Source of the DNA: Verrucomicrobiia bacterium
GTDB taxonomy: Bacteria > Verrucomicrobiota > Verrucomicrobiia > Limisphaerales > Fontisphaeraceae
Direction: 5' to 3'
DNA: 64,000 bases
Assembly (NCBI GenBank): GCA_026414565.1
Contig: JAOAIT010000049.1
Span: forward strand, 52,373 to 116,372
How positions within the stretch are numbered: the first letter of the stretch is position 1; each line of letters begins with the position of its first letter. The position numbers and the translations under genes were made by a program. Under the pieces are notes generated by a model. The model had not been told where the DNA came from and ran no database searches. It was given only the letters and a program-made list of their open reading frames with translations. Shown here piece by piece: positions 1 through 8,614 of the stretch.

Positions 1-173
1 TGGTAGTCTTTGAGTGGCTGCTGGACAATCCCGCCAAGGTGAAGGGAAACGAGGCAGAGGTGCGGGCTGCTTACGAGGCGGCCTACCAGTATGTGGAAGT
101 GCATGTGCGGGATTTGGTGCAGGCCATTTTGGGACATGAGATTCCTTCCGAGACAACGGTAAAATCAGCTTAA
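1..173 (+). CDS. C-terminal end of an unidentified protein (partial at left edge)
   Basis: An open frame runs from the window edge (first full codon at base 3) to a TAA at 171-173, giving about 56 residues and ending EIPSETTVKSA. It is rich in Glu, Ala and Tyr (AAYEAAYQYVEVHVRDLV), which suggests a C-terminal amphipathic helix. I do not recognise the family; it does not look like PhoU. It ends 26 bp before pstS, with no terminator visible between them, so pstS could be co-transcribed with it. Confidence 0.55.
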   Translation, partial: VVFEWLLDNPAKVKGNEAEVRAAYEAAYQYVEVHVRDLVQAILGHEIPSETTVKSA

Positions 174-199
174 ACCTTGGGAAACAATCATCTAGGCTT

Positions 200-1102
200 A
201 TGAAATCCTATACTCTAACAACGACGGCGCTCGGTTCCTTTTTATGCGCTGGCCTGCTGGCCTTCACCGGCTTGAGCTGCAAACGGGCGGATTCCAGCGG
301 CAGCGGGGGGCGGGTCACCATCCAAAACCGCGGCTCCGATACCATGGTCAATCTGGCCCAGGCCTGGGCGGAGGCGTATAAAAAAGTCCACCCCGAAGTG
401 AAGGTGGAGGTGGGCGGCGGCGGCTCGGGCGTGGGCATTGCGGCGCTCATCAAGGGCACGGTGGACATTGCCAACTCCAGCCGGGACATCAAACCCTCGG
501 AAGTGGAGCAGATGAAGAAAAACACAGGCAAGGAACCGAAGGAATTCACGGTGGGATATGACGCCCTGGCCATTTTTGTGCACAAGAGCAATCCCTTGGA
601 AAACATCACTACCGAGCAGTTGGCCCAGATTTACATGGAAGGCGGCAAGATCACCAAGTGGTCCCAACTGGGGGTCACCATCCCCGGCGGCGGCGATGAC
701 ATCGTGCGTGTCAGCCGCCAGTCCAGCTCGGGAACGTATGAGTTCTTCCGCGAGCATGTGCTCAACAACAAGGACTTCAAGCTGGGCTCACGGGACATGA
801 ACGGCTCGAAGGAGGTGGTGGAGCTGGTGGGCAACACGCCGACGGCCATTGGTTACAGCGGCATGGGCTATGCCACGGACAAGGTCAAGATGCTTAAGGT
901 GGATGGCGTGGCGCCGACGGTGGAAACCACGCTGAATCGGACCTATCCGATTGCCCGCGCACTGCATTTGTACACGCAGGGTGAGCCGACGGGGGCGATC
1001 AAAGATTATCTGGACTGGATCCTGAGCGAGCCGGGGCAAATGCTCGTCCAGAAGACGGGCTACGTGCCTCTGCCCAAGGAAAAATGGGTTAAGAAACCCT
1101 GA
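200..1102 (+). CDS. pstS: Phosphate ABC transporter substrate-binding lipoprotein PstS
   Basis: This 300-residue protein should capture inorganic phosphate outside the inner membrane and deliver it to PstCA. The N-terminus is a lipoprotein signal peptide with lipobox LSC, so Cys27 would be lipidated. The mature part has the PBP_like_2 features of phosphate-binding proteins: GSDTMVNLAQAWAEAYK near the start, GGGGSGVGIAALIKGTVDIANSSR (given in two parts: the Gly-rich run at 73-77 and the DIANSSR motif near 90), and SRQSSSGTYEFF near residue 175, which are the usual phosphate-contacting loops. It opens a pstSCAB1B2 run on one strand with short gaps. I see no Pho box in the 26 bp upstream. Confidence 0.95.
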   Translation: MKSYTLTTTALGSFLCAGLLAFTGLSCKRADSSGSGGRVTIQNRGSDTMVNLAQAWAEAYKKVHPEVKVEVGGGGSGVGIAALIKGTVDIANSSRDIKPSEVEQMKKNTGKEPKEFTVGYDALAIFVHKSNPLENITTEQLAQIYMEGGKITKWSQLGVTIPGGGDDIVRVSRQSSSGTYEFFREHVLNNKDFKLGSRDMNGSKEVVELVGNTPTAIGYSGMGYATDKVKMLKVDGVAPTVETTLNRTYPIARALHLYTQGEPTGAIKDYLDWILSEPGQMLVQKTGYVPLPKEKWVKKP

Positions 1103-1140
1103 CGGCCGGTCCGACGTAGCCTCTATCGCGCACCCACTCC

Positions 1141-2073
1141 ATGGAAGCAACAGCCCTCCAGAAGGCTCAACGGCGTCCTGCACGTCCGGCCTGGGCCATC
1201 TATGGTGAAAAAGGCCTGGAATGGATCATCCGCGTGGCGGGGGTCAGCGCGATCATCTTCGTGCTGGCCATCTTCTTCTTCGTGTTTCGGGAGGCCGCGC
1301 CCATTCTGGTGAGCAAGGACTTCAGCCTGTCGCAATTCCTCTTCAGCACGGAGTGGTACCCCACCTCGGCGGTCAATGTGCGCTACGGGACGCTGGCGCT
1401 GACGGTGGGCACCTTCAGCGTGACGATTCTGGCCATGCTCATTGCCGTGCCGTTTGGGCTGGGCGGGGCCATTTTTGTCAGTGAGTTTTGCGGCCCCAAG
1501 ACCAAGGAGGCATTGAAGATTATCATCGAGCTGCTGGCGGCCATCCCCAGCGTGGTGTGGGGATTCATCGGGCTGACGGTGATGAGCAAGATCATCATGA
1601 AACTCACCGGCGCACCGGTGGGCGTGAACATGCTCAACGGCGCCATCATCCTGGCGCTGATGAGTGTGCCCATCATTGTTTCGATCGGCGAGGACGCGCT
1701 CAAGGCGGTGCCGGACAGTTACCGGGAAGCCGGGCTGGCCTTGGGGGCCACACAGTGGCAATTGGTGTACCGGGTGTTGATTCCCGCGGCCAAGAACGGC
1801 CTGCTGGCGGCGGTGCTGCTCGGCGTGGGCCGGGCCGTGGGTGAGACAATGGCGGTGCTCATGGCCACGGGCCATGCCGTGCACATTCCCCACAGCATTC
1901 TGGATTCGGTGCGCACGCTGACTGCCAACATTGCCGCCGAACTGGGCGAGGCCCCGGCCGGTTCGCCGCACTACCGGGTGCTGTTTTTGACCGGGGTGCT
2001 GTTGTTCAGCATCACCTTCGTGGTCAACCTGGCCGCGGACCTCGTGGTGCGCGGCATTCGCAAGAAAGGTTGA
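1141..2073 (+). CDS. pstC: Phosphate ABC transporter permease PstC
   Basis: One of the two inner-membrane permease subunits of the phosphate importer, 310 residues. It has a cytoplasmic N-terminus, a first membrane segment around residues 30-50 (VSAIIFVLAIFFFVF) and further hydrophobic segments to the C-terminus. The binding-protein-dependent transport signature that contacts the ATPase is present (the EAGLALGATQWQLVYRVLIP region, about residues 198-217), as is the conserved GRAVGETMAVLMATG stretch. It lies 38 bp after pstS; its stop at 2071-2073 nearly touches the pstA start. Confidence 0.95.
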   Translation: MEATALQKAQRRPARPAWAIYGEKGLEWIIRVAGVSAIIFVLAIFFFVFREAAPILVSKDFSLSQFLFSTEWYPTSAVNVRYGTLALTVGTFSVTILAMLIAVPFGLGGAIFVSEFCGPKTKEALKIIIELLAAIPSVVWGFIGLTVMSKIIMKLTGAPVGVNMLNGAIILALMSVPIIVSIGEDALKAVPDSYREAGLALGATQWQLVYRVLIPAAKNGLLAAVLLGVGRAVGETMAVLMATGHAVHIPHSILDSVRTLTANIAAELGEAPAGSPHYRVLFLTGVLLFSITFVVNLAADLVVRGIRKKG

Positions 2074-2078
2074 GGAGC

Positions 2079-3038
2079 ATGACCGAGCCGTCTGCCAATC
2101 CGACCCCGCCCCCCGGCCCCGCTGCGGAAGTGCCGGGGGTTTCGTCGAGCCAGCTTTTCACCGAGACGCCGCTGGTGCGCGAGAAACTCAAGAAGCAAAA
2201 AATTGCCAAATGGGTTTTTGGCGCAATGTCCCTGGCCATGGTGGTGCCGCTGTTGTTGATCATTGGTTATTTGATTGAGCGGGCCTGGCCCTCCCTGAGT
2301 CTGGAGTTTCTGCTCGACATCCCGCGTGAAGGCATGAAGGAGGGCGGCATCTGGCCGGCGCTGGTGGGGACGATTTATCTGGTGGTCATCTCGCTGGCGG
2401 TGTCAGCGCCCATTGGCATCATGGCGGCCATTTACCTGAACGAGTACGCCAAAGACAACTGGTTCAACCGGATTATCAACCTGGCCGTCATCAACCTGGC
2501 GGGCGTGCCCAGCATTGTCCACGCGCTCTTCGGGCTGGGAGCGTTTGTATATGCGGCCCAAATGGGGTTGTCCATCATGGCGGCCTCGTTGACGCTGGCC
2601 ATCATGACGCTGCCGGTGATCATCGCCAGCACCCGCGAGGCGCTGGCCTCGGTGCCCATGGCTTTCCGGGAGGCCTGCTGGAATGTGGGGGCCACGCGCT
2701 GGCAGACCATCAAGAGCATCGTGCTGCCCAACTCGATCAGCGGCATCCTGACCGGCGTGATTCTGCAGGTCAGCCGGGCGGCGGGGGAGACGGCGCCCAT
2801 CATGTTCACCGGGGTGGCGTTTTACAAGGCGGTGGAGCGCGGCAGCCTGTTCCCCTACTACCTCAACGAGCAATGCATGGCCCTTTCCATGCATCTGTAC
2901 ACGCTGTCCACCCAGGTGCCGGATGTGAAGGAGTCCATGCAGTTTGCCACCGCGGTGGTGTTGTTGAGCGCGGTGCTGATGGTCAATGCCACGGCCATTG
3001 CCTTGCGCGTGTATCTGCGTTCGCGGAAAAAGTGGTAA
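2079..3038 (+). CDS. pstA: Phosphate ABC transporter permease PstA
   Basis: Second permease subunit of the phosphate importer, about 319 residues from the ATG at 2079; an in-frame TTG at 2070 overlaps the pstC stop and is an alternative start. A Pro-rich cytoplasmic N-terminus (about 35 residues) precedes the first membrane segment (MSLAMVVPLLLIIGYLIE). The EAA-type coupling loop is clear (REACWNVGATRWQTIKSIVLP) and is followed by SRAAGETAPIMFTG, both typical of PstA. A GGAG lies only 1 nt from the ATG, too close to act as a normal ribosome-binding site, so translational coupling to pstC is more likely. Confidence 0.94.
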   Translation: MTEPSANPTPPPGPAAEVPGVSSSQLFTETPLVREKLKKQKIAKWVFGAMSLAMVVPLLLIIGYLIERAWPSLSLEFLLDIPREGMKEGGIWPALVGTIYLVVISLAVSAPIGIMAAIYLNEYAKDNWFNRIINLAVINLAGVPSIVHALFGLGAFVYAAQMGLSIMAASLTLAIMTLPVIIASTREALASVPMAFREACWNVGATRWQTIKSIVLPNSISGILTGVILQVSRAAGETAPIMFTGVAFYKAVERGSLFPYYLNEQCMALSMHLYTLSTQVPDVKESMQFATAVVLLSAVLMVNATAIALRVYLRSRKKW

Positions 3039-3051
3039 CCCCGATTGGCTT

Positions 3052-3819
3052 GTGAGCGAGTCTCGAAACAAACGCGTCGAAGTGCAGGACCTCCGGTTGT
3101 CCTACGGCAAGAAGGAGGTCATCCATGGCATTACCTTCGACATCTACGAGCGGGAGATCTTGGGCATCATCGGCCCCGCCCAATCCGGCAAGACCTCCCT
3201 GTTGCGCTGTCTGAACCGGACGATTGATTTTGTGGCCAATGCCCACGTGAGCGGCACGGTGAAGGTGGACGGCGAGGATGTGCGCAAGGTGAAGGACATT
3301 TACGCGCTCCGCCGCAAGATTGGCATGGTGGCGCCCTTGCCGGTGGGGCTGCCGCTGAGCATCTACGACAACGTGGCGTTTGCGCCCCGCTGCGCCGGCC
3401 TCACCAACAAGGCCGAGCTGGATGCGATGGTGGAGAAGTGCCTGCGGCAGGCGGCCTTGTGGGACGAGGTGAAGGACCGCCTGGACAGCCTGGGCACCAA
3501 GCTTTCCGGCGGGCAGCAGCAGCGCCTGACCATTGCCCGCGCCCTGTCCCATCAGCCGGAAATTCTGTGTCTGGACGAGTTTTCCATTGCGATTGACCCG
3601 GTAACCACCATGCGCATCGAGGATGTGCTCAAGGAGCTGCGCAAGGAGATCACGATCATCCTGGTCACCAACCTGACCCAGCAGGCCCGGCGGCTGGCCG
3701 ATCGCACCATGTTCCTCTGGAATGGCGAGATCATCGAGCTGGACCGCAACGAGGTCATCTTCTCGGACCGCCCGGCCAATCGCAAAACGTACGATTACAT
3801 CAACGGAGTTTTTGGATGA
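3052..3819 (+). CDS. pstB: Phosphate ABC transporter ATPase, degenerate copy PstB1
   Basis: PstB-type ATPase of 255 residues from the GTG at 3052, 13 bp after pstA; starts further upstream would overlap pstA and add unrelated residues. Walker A is GPAQSGKTS (41-49), which fits GxxxxGK[ST] but is unlike the usual GPSGCGKST. The signature LSGGQQQRL (151-159) is intact. Walker B reads CLDEF (173-177), so the catalytic Glu176 is present, but the usual DEP is DEF. The Q-loop, normally VFQKPNPFP, reads VAPLPVGLP, so the Gln is Pro95. The H-loop, normally VTHNM, reads VTNLT, so the His is Asn207. The stop overlaps the start of the second ATPase (ATGA). Read together with PstB2 it looks like one half of an asymmetric heterodimer. 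Confidence 0.9.
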   Translation: MSESRNKRVEVQDLRLSYGKKEVIHGITFDIYEREILGIIGPAQSGKTSLLRCLNRTIDFVANAHVSGTVKVDGEDVRKVKDIYALRRKIGMVAPLPVGLPLSIYDNVAFAPRCAGLTNKAELDAMVEKCLRQAALWDEVKDRLDSLGTKLSGGQQQRLTIARALSHQPEILCLDEFSIAIDPVTTMRIEDVLKELRKEITIILVTNLTQQARRLADRTMFLWNGEIIELDRNEVIFSDRPANRKTYDYINGVFG

Positions 3820-4598
3820 GCGCCGCCGTCACCAGTCCCTACAGCATTACCACGCGCAATCTGAACTTGTGGTACGCCAAGTTCCAGGCGCTGATCAATG
3901 TCAATGTGGACATCAAGCACGGCATCATCACCTCGCTGATCGGCCCGTCGGGCTGCGGCAAGACGACCTTGTTGCGATGCTTCAACCGGGTGAATGAACG
4001 CTATGGCTATGTGACCACCACGGGGGAGATCAAAATCCTGGGCAAAAACATTTATGACCCGGACGTTTCCCTGGTGGAGCTGCGCAAGTCGGTGGGCATG
4101 GTGTTTCAGCGGCCCAATCCGCTGCCCATCAGCGTCTATGAAAACGTGGTGTTTGGCCTGCGCATCCACCTGCCCAAGGAGCAGTTGACCCGCTCGATGA
4201 TGGATGAGGCGGTGGAAAAGGCCCTGACCGAGGTGGGGTTGTGGCATGATCTCAAAGACCGCCTGGATCACAAGGCCACCAGCCTGCAACTGGAGCAGCA
4301 GCAGAAGTTGTGCATCGCCCGCCTGCTCCCGCTCAAACCGGAAATCATCCTCATGGACGAGCCGTGCAGCGCCCTGGACGTGGAGGGCACGCGGGCCATC
4401 GAGGAGCTGATGTTCACCCTGCGCGGGCGCTACACCATTGTCATCGTGACCCACAACATGATGCAGGCGCGGCGCGCCAGCGATGAGTGCATCTTCATGC
4501 TCATGGGCGAGCTGGTGGAGCACGGGCGGACCGAGCAGGTGTTCCTCAATCCGAAAAATCCCAAGACGGCCGAATACATCGAGGGCCGTTACGGTTGA
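3816..4598 (+). CDS. pstB: Phosphate ABC transporter ATPase, signature-degenerate copy PstB2
   Basis: Second PstB ATPase, 260 residues, overlapping PstB1 by 4 bp (ATGA). Here Walker A is canonical (GPSGCGKTT, 43-51), the Q-loop is canonical (VFQRPNPLP with Gln98), Walker B is LMDEP (179-183) and the H-loop is VTHNM with His213. The ABC signature is degraded: where PstB has LSGGQQQRLCIAR this protein has LQLEQQQKLCIAR (157-169), losing the Ser and both Gly residues that touch the ATP gamma-phosphate across the dimer. The losses complement those of PstB1. A convergent protease gene begins 18 bp downstream, and no phoU follows. Confidence 0.92.
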   Translation: MSAAVTSPYSITTRNLNLWYAKFQALINVNVDIKHGIITSLIGPSGCGKTTLLRCFNRVNERYGYVTTTGEIKILGKNIYDPDVSLVELRKSVGMVFQRPNPLPISVYENVVFGLRIHLPKEQLTRSMMDEAVEKALTEVGLWHDLKDRLDHKATSLQLEQQQKLCIARLLPLKPEIILMDEPCSALDVEGTRAIEELMFTLRGRYTIVIVTHNMMQARRASDECIFMLMGELVEHGRTEQVFLNPKNPKTAEYIEGRYG

Positions 4599-4616
4599 GC
4601 GGCGCGGCGTTCCCGC

Positions 4617-7600
4617 TCAGGGCAGCCGCAGGCGGAAATACTGCTGGTGCTCAGCGGGGCGGATGTCCCAGAACAGACTCTCCAGAGCCGGGGAGGTGTT
4701 GGTTATCACCGGCGTCCATTCGCGGAAGTCAGACGAGACTTCCAAGATGACCGGTTTGTCCGGCAGGGCCGGCACGTAAATTCGCAGCACCTCCTCTGCC
4801 TGTGTCCAGTCCACTTGAGGCCAGGGCCATGTCTTCAACTCAACGGGAAGGCGCGCAATCAACTGCGTCGCCTGCAAAACATCCACCCAGTTGGTGGCGG
4901 TTTCCCCGGCGGCCGGCAGGTTGTGGGGGAAAAGCTGCAGTTCCACCCCGGTCATGCCCTGCGGCCCTAGGCTGCCGGCGGCCGGTTGCGCCAGCAGCCA
5001 GTTTTCTCCGGCCTCGAGGGAAAACTCCAGCGACAAGTCGCCGTGGTTGGTGAGCCAGAGGGTTAGGGCTGGCGGCCAGGCCGGGCCGCCGGAAAAACGG
5101 TGAAATTGGTGGCTATTCGTCGCTGTGAGCACGGCCAGTCGGCCGGGCGCGGGCAAAAGTTCCAGCGTCACAGGCACCAAGTTGGTTTGGGAGCTGCCAT
5201 TCAAGCTGAGCAGGCGCACTTCATTGGTGTAAGTGCCCGGCGCCAGGTGGTTCACTTCGGCAAGGAGACTGAGTTGCAACTCCACACTTTGGCCGCTGGC
5301 AAGCTGGCCGTCGGCGGGTTCCGTGGCGAGCCACGGTTCCGCTTCCTCCGCACTCCAGACCAGGGCGGTGCCGCCCGCGTTGCTGAGGACCAGCGACAGG
5401 GGTGCCTGGGGGGGAGGCTCGCCGCGGGTGTGCGTGAGACACAGAGGGCTTTCCCCCGCGCTGGCAATGACCAGCCGGCCGGGCTGGGGGGAAATTCGAA
5501 GACTCAGGGGCCGGAGGGTGTTGCCGGCGCCGCTGGTGAGGTTGGCTAAAGCAAGGGTGCCCTGATAGTCGCCCGGCTCCAAGGCCGCTGCGTTGGTGGT
5601 CCATCTCACTGCAACTTGAGCGGTTTCTCCGGCCGCCAGCGTCCCTTGGCCGGGTTCGATCTCCGCCCACGGCACGGAGAGGGTGGCCTGCCACGCCAGA
5701 GCATGGGGCCCGGTATTGCTCAAGAGGTAAAAACCTTGGGCGGGGTTCAGGGCGCCGCCGGTGAGGCCTTCACCGCTCAGGCCGGAATCGGGCGTGACGA
5801 CAAGCAATCCCGGGCGGGCGGCGACGTCCAGCACGATGGCGCGGGTCAGTGCAGCCGAACCGGCGCTGAGGTTGATGAGGTTGACCTGGCCGGTATGCAG
5901 GCCCGGGGGCAACTGCGTGGCCGCGGCATTCAAGGTGAGCGTCAAAATATCGCTGGCTGCGGCTGGGAGCTGGCCATTGGTGAGGGACAAGTCGAGCCAC
6001 GGCGCGTCCGTTTGCGCCAGCCACACGGTGGCGGCATCGCCGGTGTTGATCAACGTGTACACAAAGGTCGCGGGCGCATAGGGACCGCCTTCGTATCCGC
6101 TGGCCGTGTAGGGCAATTCCGGGCTGACGGTCAGAGCGGCGTTGGTGCCCAGGATGGTCAGGCTGACGGTGCGGGCGGCAAGAGGAGAACTTTGACCGGC
6201 GAGGAAAACCCGCGCCAGGGCTGTGTGCTGACCGGCGGGCAAGGTTTGGGCGGCAGCGGCAAGACTTAAGGTGATGGGCAGGCGCTGGCCCACCTGCAAC
6301 ACCCCGTTGGTGGGACTAATCTCAAGCCAGTCGGCATTTTTGTCCGTCCACCAGGGCAGGGGCGTGTTGCCCAGGTTCACCAGCTCGTAATGCGCGGCTT
6401 GGGGCGCCAGCGGACCGCCGGCGGGGCCGCCTGCCACGAGATGGGTGGCGGGCGTCAATTCGGCGGCCGGGGTGGCCAGCGGCACGAAGAGGAGGGCGGT
6501 CTGGTTGGCCAGCGTGAAAGGCGTGCCATTGACTGTGTAGCGGGCGGCTTCTTCGGGCGTGCCGTTGCCCCGGATGCCCACGGTGGCGCTGCGTCCGCCG
6601 CCGCCGGTAAGGATGCGGTTGGGCTGAACTTCCTGGTACTGAAAGAGGGCGGTTTGGGTGGCCTCATCGAGCACGGCTTGAAACGTCAGCCGGGTGCTGG
6701 ACGAGCTGGCCCGGGGCACGCCATTCCAACTGACAACGACCTGACGGTGGGGGGCCTCGCCGCGGATGCCCCACGTGACGGAGCCGGCGCTGGCGGGATT
6801 TAGATCATCCCAGTAGGGGCACAGCACATAAACCGGATCGGCGGCGCTGCTGAGGTCCGTGTTGGTGGCCAGGTGCAAACCGGCGGGCGAAAAGCCCAGC
6901 AGCCCATTGGCGCCCACATAAAGCTCGGTGAAATTGCGGCCGTACCAGTTGAAAACAAAAGGCAGGGGCAGCGCCGCGCTGACGGTATCATTACTGAGGG
7001 GCAATGTTTGGGCGTTGGTCAGGGAAATCCAGGCGTAGTTGGTGCTCAGAATTTGATAGTTGGCCAGCGCCCGCCAGAGATTCACCCGCCCGCCACTGCG
7101 GCATTTGCCGGCCAGAGCAGGGGGGCGGTCCACGGCGTCGAGCATTCGCCGGATGATTTGGGTGTGATGCTCGATGGGATACCGCGCCCGCAGGAGCGCC
7201 AGGACGCCGGCCACGTGTGGAGCCGCCATGGAGGTGCCGCTCAGGAAAACGTAACTGTTGTCGGCAAGGTGGTAGGTGGAGAAAATGCTCTGACCGGGGG
7301 CGGCCAGGTGAACGGTGTTGCTGCCGTAGTTGGAAAACGAGGCAAGGTTGTCATAGCGATCAGTGGCCGCCACGGCCACCACATTATCCCGGTTGCGGAG
7401 GACACCCAGACTGGCGGGATAAAAGGGGGTGGCGTCGTTGTTGGCGCCATCATTGCCCGAGGCCGCCACCACGATGATGCCGGCGCTGCGGCAGGCGCTG
7501 ATGGCGGTATCCAGGGCGGAGGAGTACTCGGTGGTGCCAAAACTGGCATTGATGATCCGCGCGCCGTTCAGGCGGGCGTAATCGAAACACTCCACCGCAT

Positions 7601-8366
7601 CGGAGATGTAACCGTTGCCGCTGCCGTCCATGAACTTGCAAATCATGAGCTGAACGCGCCAGGCCACCCCGGCGCCGCCCAGGCCGTTGTTGCCCACCGC
7701 GCCGATAATGCCGGCGATGTGGGTGCCATGGCCCAGGTCGTCCCACAGGTTGGTGGAGTTGGGACTGCCAATGGCGTTGAGGCCGTGAAGGTCGTCCACG
7801 ATGCCGTTGCCGTCATCATCGCGGCCGTTGCCGGGGATTTCGCGGGGGTTGATCCAGAGGTTGGCCGCCAGATCTTCATGGGTCAACCGGATGCCGCTGT
7901 CCACGATGGCGACAATGATATTGGAGGCGCTGTTTTGGATGTCCCAGCCTTCCGGGGCGTCGAGATCCGCATCGCCCATCGTGTTGTGCAAGGCCCATTG
8001 CGAGCCGTCCAGCACCCGGGGATCATTGGGCAGGGTGAGCGCCGGGCGCAGGAGGTAGTCCGGCTCCACAAATTCAAACCAACGGGTGGCCTGGAGCCGG
8101 GGCAGAACGTCGGCCGCCCGCAGGTGGGGGGGCAAGGCCACCACGGCCACCCCCCCGAGGCCGGCAAACTGGCGGTGGATTCTCAAGCCCATCCGGCCCA
8201 CTCCCTCGGCCCAGAGCGCCTGGGCCACATCCTCCCGCGGACGCACCAGCAGGCGGTCCTCCCGCCAGGCCGGGGCGGCCGACACCCCCAGCAGGCCCGC
8301 CAGCCCCAGGAGCAGGCCTCCCAGGCCCGGGCCCCTCAAGCACCTTGTGAACCATGACCATCGCAT
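4617..8366 (-). CDS. Secreted subtilisin-like S8 peptidase with repeated BACON-like domains
   Basis: About 1249 residues from the ATG at 8366, chosen because it gives a signal peptide (Arg-rich start, then GLGGLLLGLAGLLG, cleavage near VSA-AP); an in-frame start at 8504 would add 46 unlikely residues. The S8 triad is visible: Asp in VAIVDSGI (near 7905), His in GHGTHIAG (near 7728), Ser in SGTSMAAPHVAG (near 7232). After the catalytic domain comes a beta-rich segment (NWYGRNFTELYVGANGLLGF), then five repeats of about 100 residues, each with a 'W(L/A)xxxPxxGxL' core followed by 'LPxGxHT', resembling BACON or similar Ig-like domains. The last 60 residues form the recurrent C-terminal module ending QYFRLRLP. 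Probably exported and surface or periplasmic; the substrate is unknown. Confidence 0.88.
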   Translation of the reverse strand: MRWSWFTRCLRGPGLGGLLLGLAGLLGVSAAPAWREDRLLVRPREDVAQALWAEGVGRMGLRIHRQFAGLGGVAVVALPPHLRAADVLPRLQATRWFEFVEPDYLLRPALTLPNDPRVLDGSQWALHNTMGDADLDAPEGWDIQNSASNIIVAIVDSGIRLTHEDLAANLWINPREIPGNGRDDDGNGIVDDLHGLNAIGSPNSTNLWDDLGHGTHIAGIIGAVGNNGLGGAGVAWRVQLMICKFMDGSGNGYISDAVECFDYARLNGARIINASFGTTEYSSALDTAISACRSAGIIVVAASGNDGANNDATPFYPASLGVLRNRDNVVAVAATDRYDNLASFSNYGSNTVHLAAPGQSIFSTYHLADNSYVFLSGTSMAAPHVAGVLALLRARYPIEHHTQIIRRMLDAVDRPPALAGKCRSGGRVNLWRALANYQILSTNYAWISLTNAQTLPLSNDTVSAALPLPFVFNWYGRNFTELYVGANGLLGFSPAGLHLATNTDLSSAADPVYVLCPYWDDLNPASAGSVTWGIRGEAPHRQVVVSWNGVPRASSSSTRLTFQAVLDEATQTALFQYQEVQPNRILTGGGGRSATVGIRGNGTPEEAARYTVNGTPFTLANQTALLFVPLATPAAELTPATHLVAGGPAGGPLAPQAAHYELVNLGNTPLPWWTDKNADWLEISPTNGVLQVGQRLPITLSLAAAAQTLPAGQHTALARVFLAGQSSPLAARTVSLTILGTNAALTVSPELPYTASGYEGGPYAPATFVYTLINTGDAATVWLAQTDAPWLDLSLTNGQLPAAASDILTLTLNAAATQLPPGLHTGQVNLINLSAGSAALTRAIVLDVAARPGLLVVTPDSGLSGEGLTGGALNPAQGFYLLSNTGPHALAWQATLSVPWAEIEPGQGTLAAGETAQVAVRWTTNAAALEPGDYQGTLALANLTSGAGNTLRPLSLRISPQPGRLVIASAGESPLCLTHTRGEPPPQAPLSLVLSNAGGTALVWSAEEAEPWLATEPADGQLASGQSVELQLSLLAEVNHLAPGTYTNEVRLLSLNGSSQTNLVPVTLELLPAPGRLAVLTATNSHQFHRFSGGPAWPPALTLWLTNHGDLSLEFSLEAGENWLLAQPAAGSLGPQGMTGVELQLFPHNLPAAGETATNWVDVLQATQLIARLPVELKTWPWPQVDWTQAEEVLRIYVPALPDKPVILEVSSDFREWTPVITNTSPALESLFWDIRPAEHQQYFRLRLP

Positions 8367-8614
8367 AACCAATGCCACCGCCGCAGTACCTGCCCTAAAC
8401 TTGCGATAAAAATCCGCGTTTGCAAAGGGTCTGCAGGGGGCGGGGGCAGGCAAAATAACGTGCTGCTTTGACAAGATTCGTGTGGCTGGCCCTCCAAGAT
8501 TCAATATAGGTTAAAATTATAAGGTGTATTCCCATGCCCTCGGGGGAATGCCAGTGGTGTGGGATGGAAACAGGAAGGCGCAATTGCGGCGCTTTCCGCA
8601 ACGCCGGAGATGTT

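Noticed and set aside
174..199. Pho box in front of pstS
   Set aside because: The 26-bp gap contains no CTGTCAT-type direct repeats.
6873..8357. 494-codon plus-strand open frame opposite the subtilisin domain
   Set aside because: A shadow of the S8 catalytic domain, low-complexity and Gly/Val-rich, without a plausible start.
8468..8510. TTGACA and a TATAGG-like element upstream of the DUF2271-like gene
   Set aside because: The two elements are about 31 bp apart, too far for a sigma70 promoter, and no better -10 lies at 16-18 bp.
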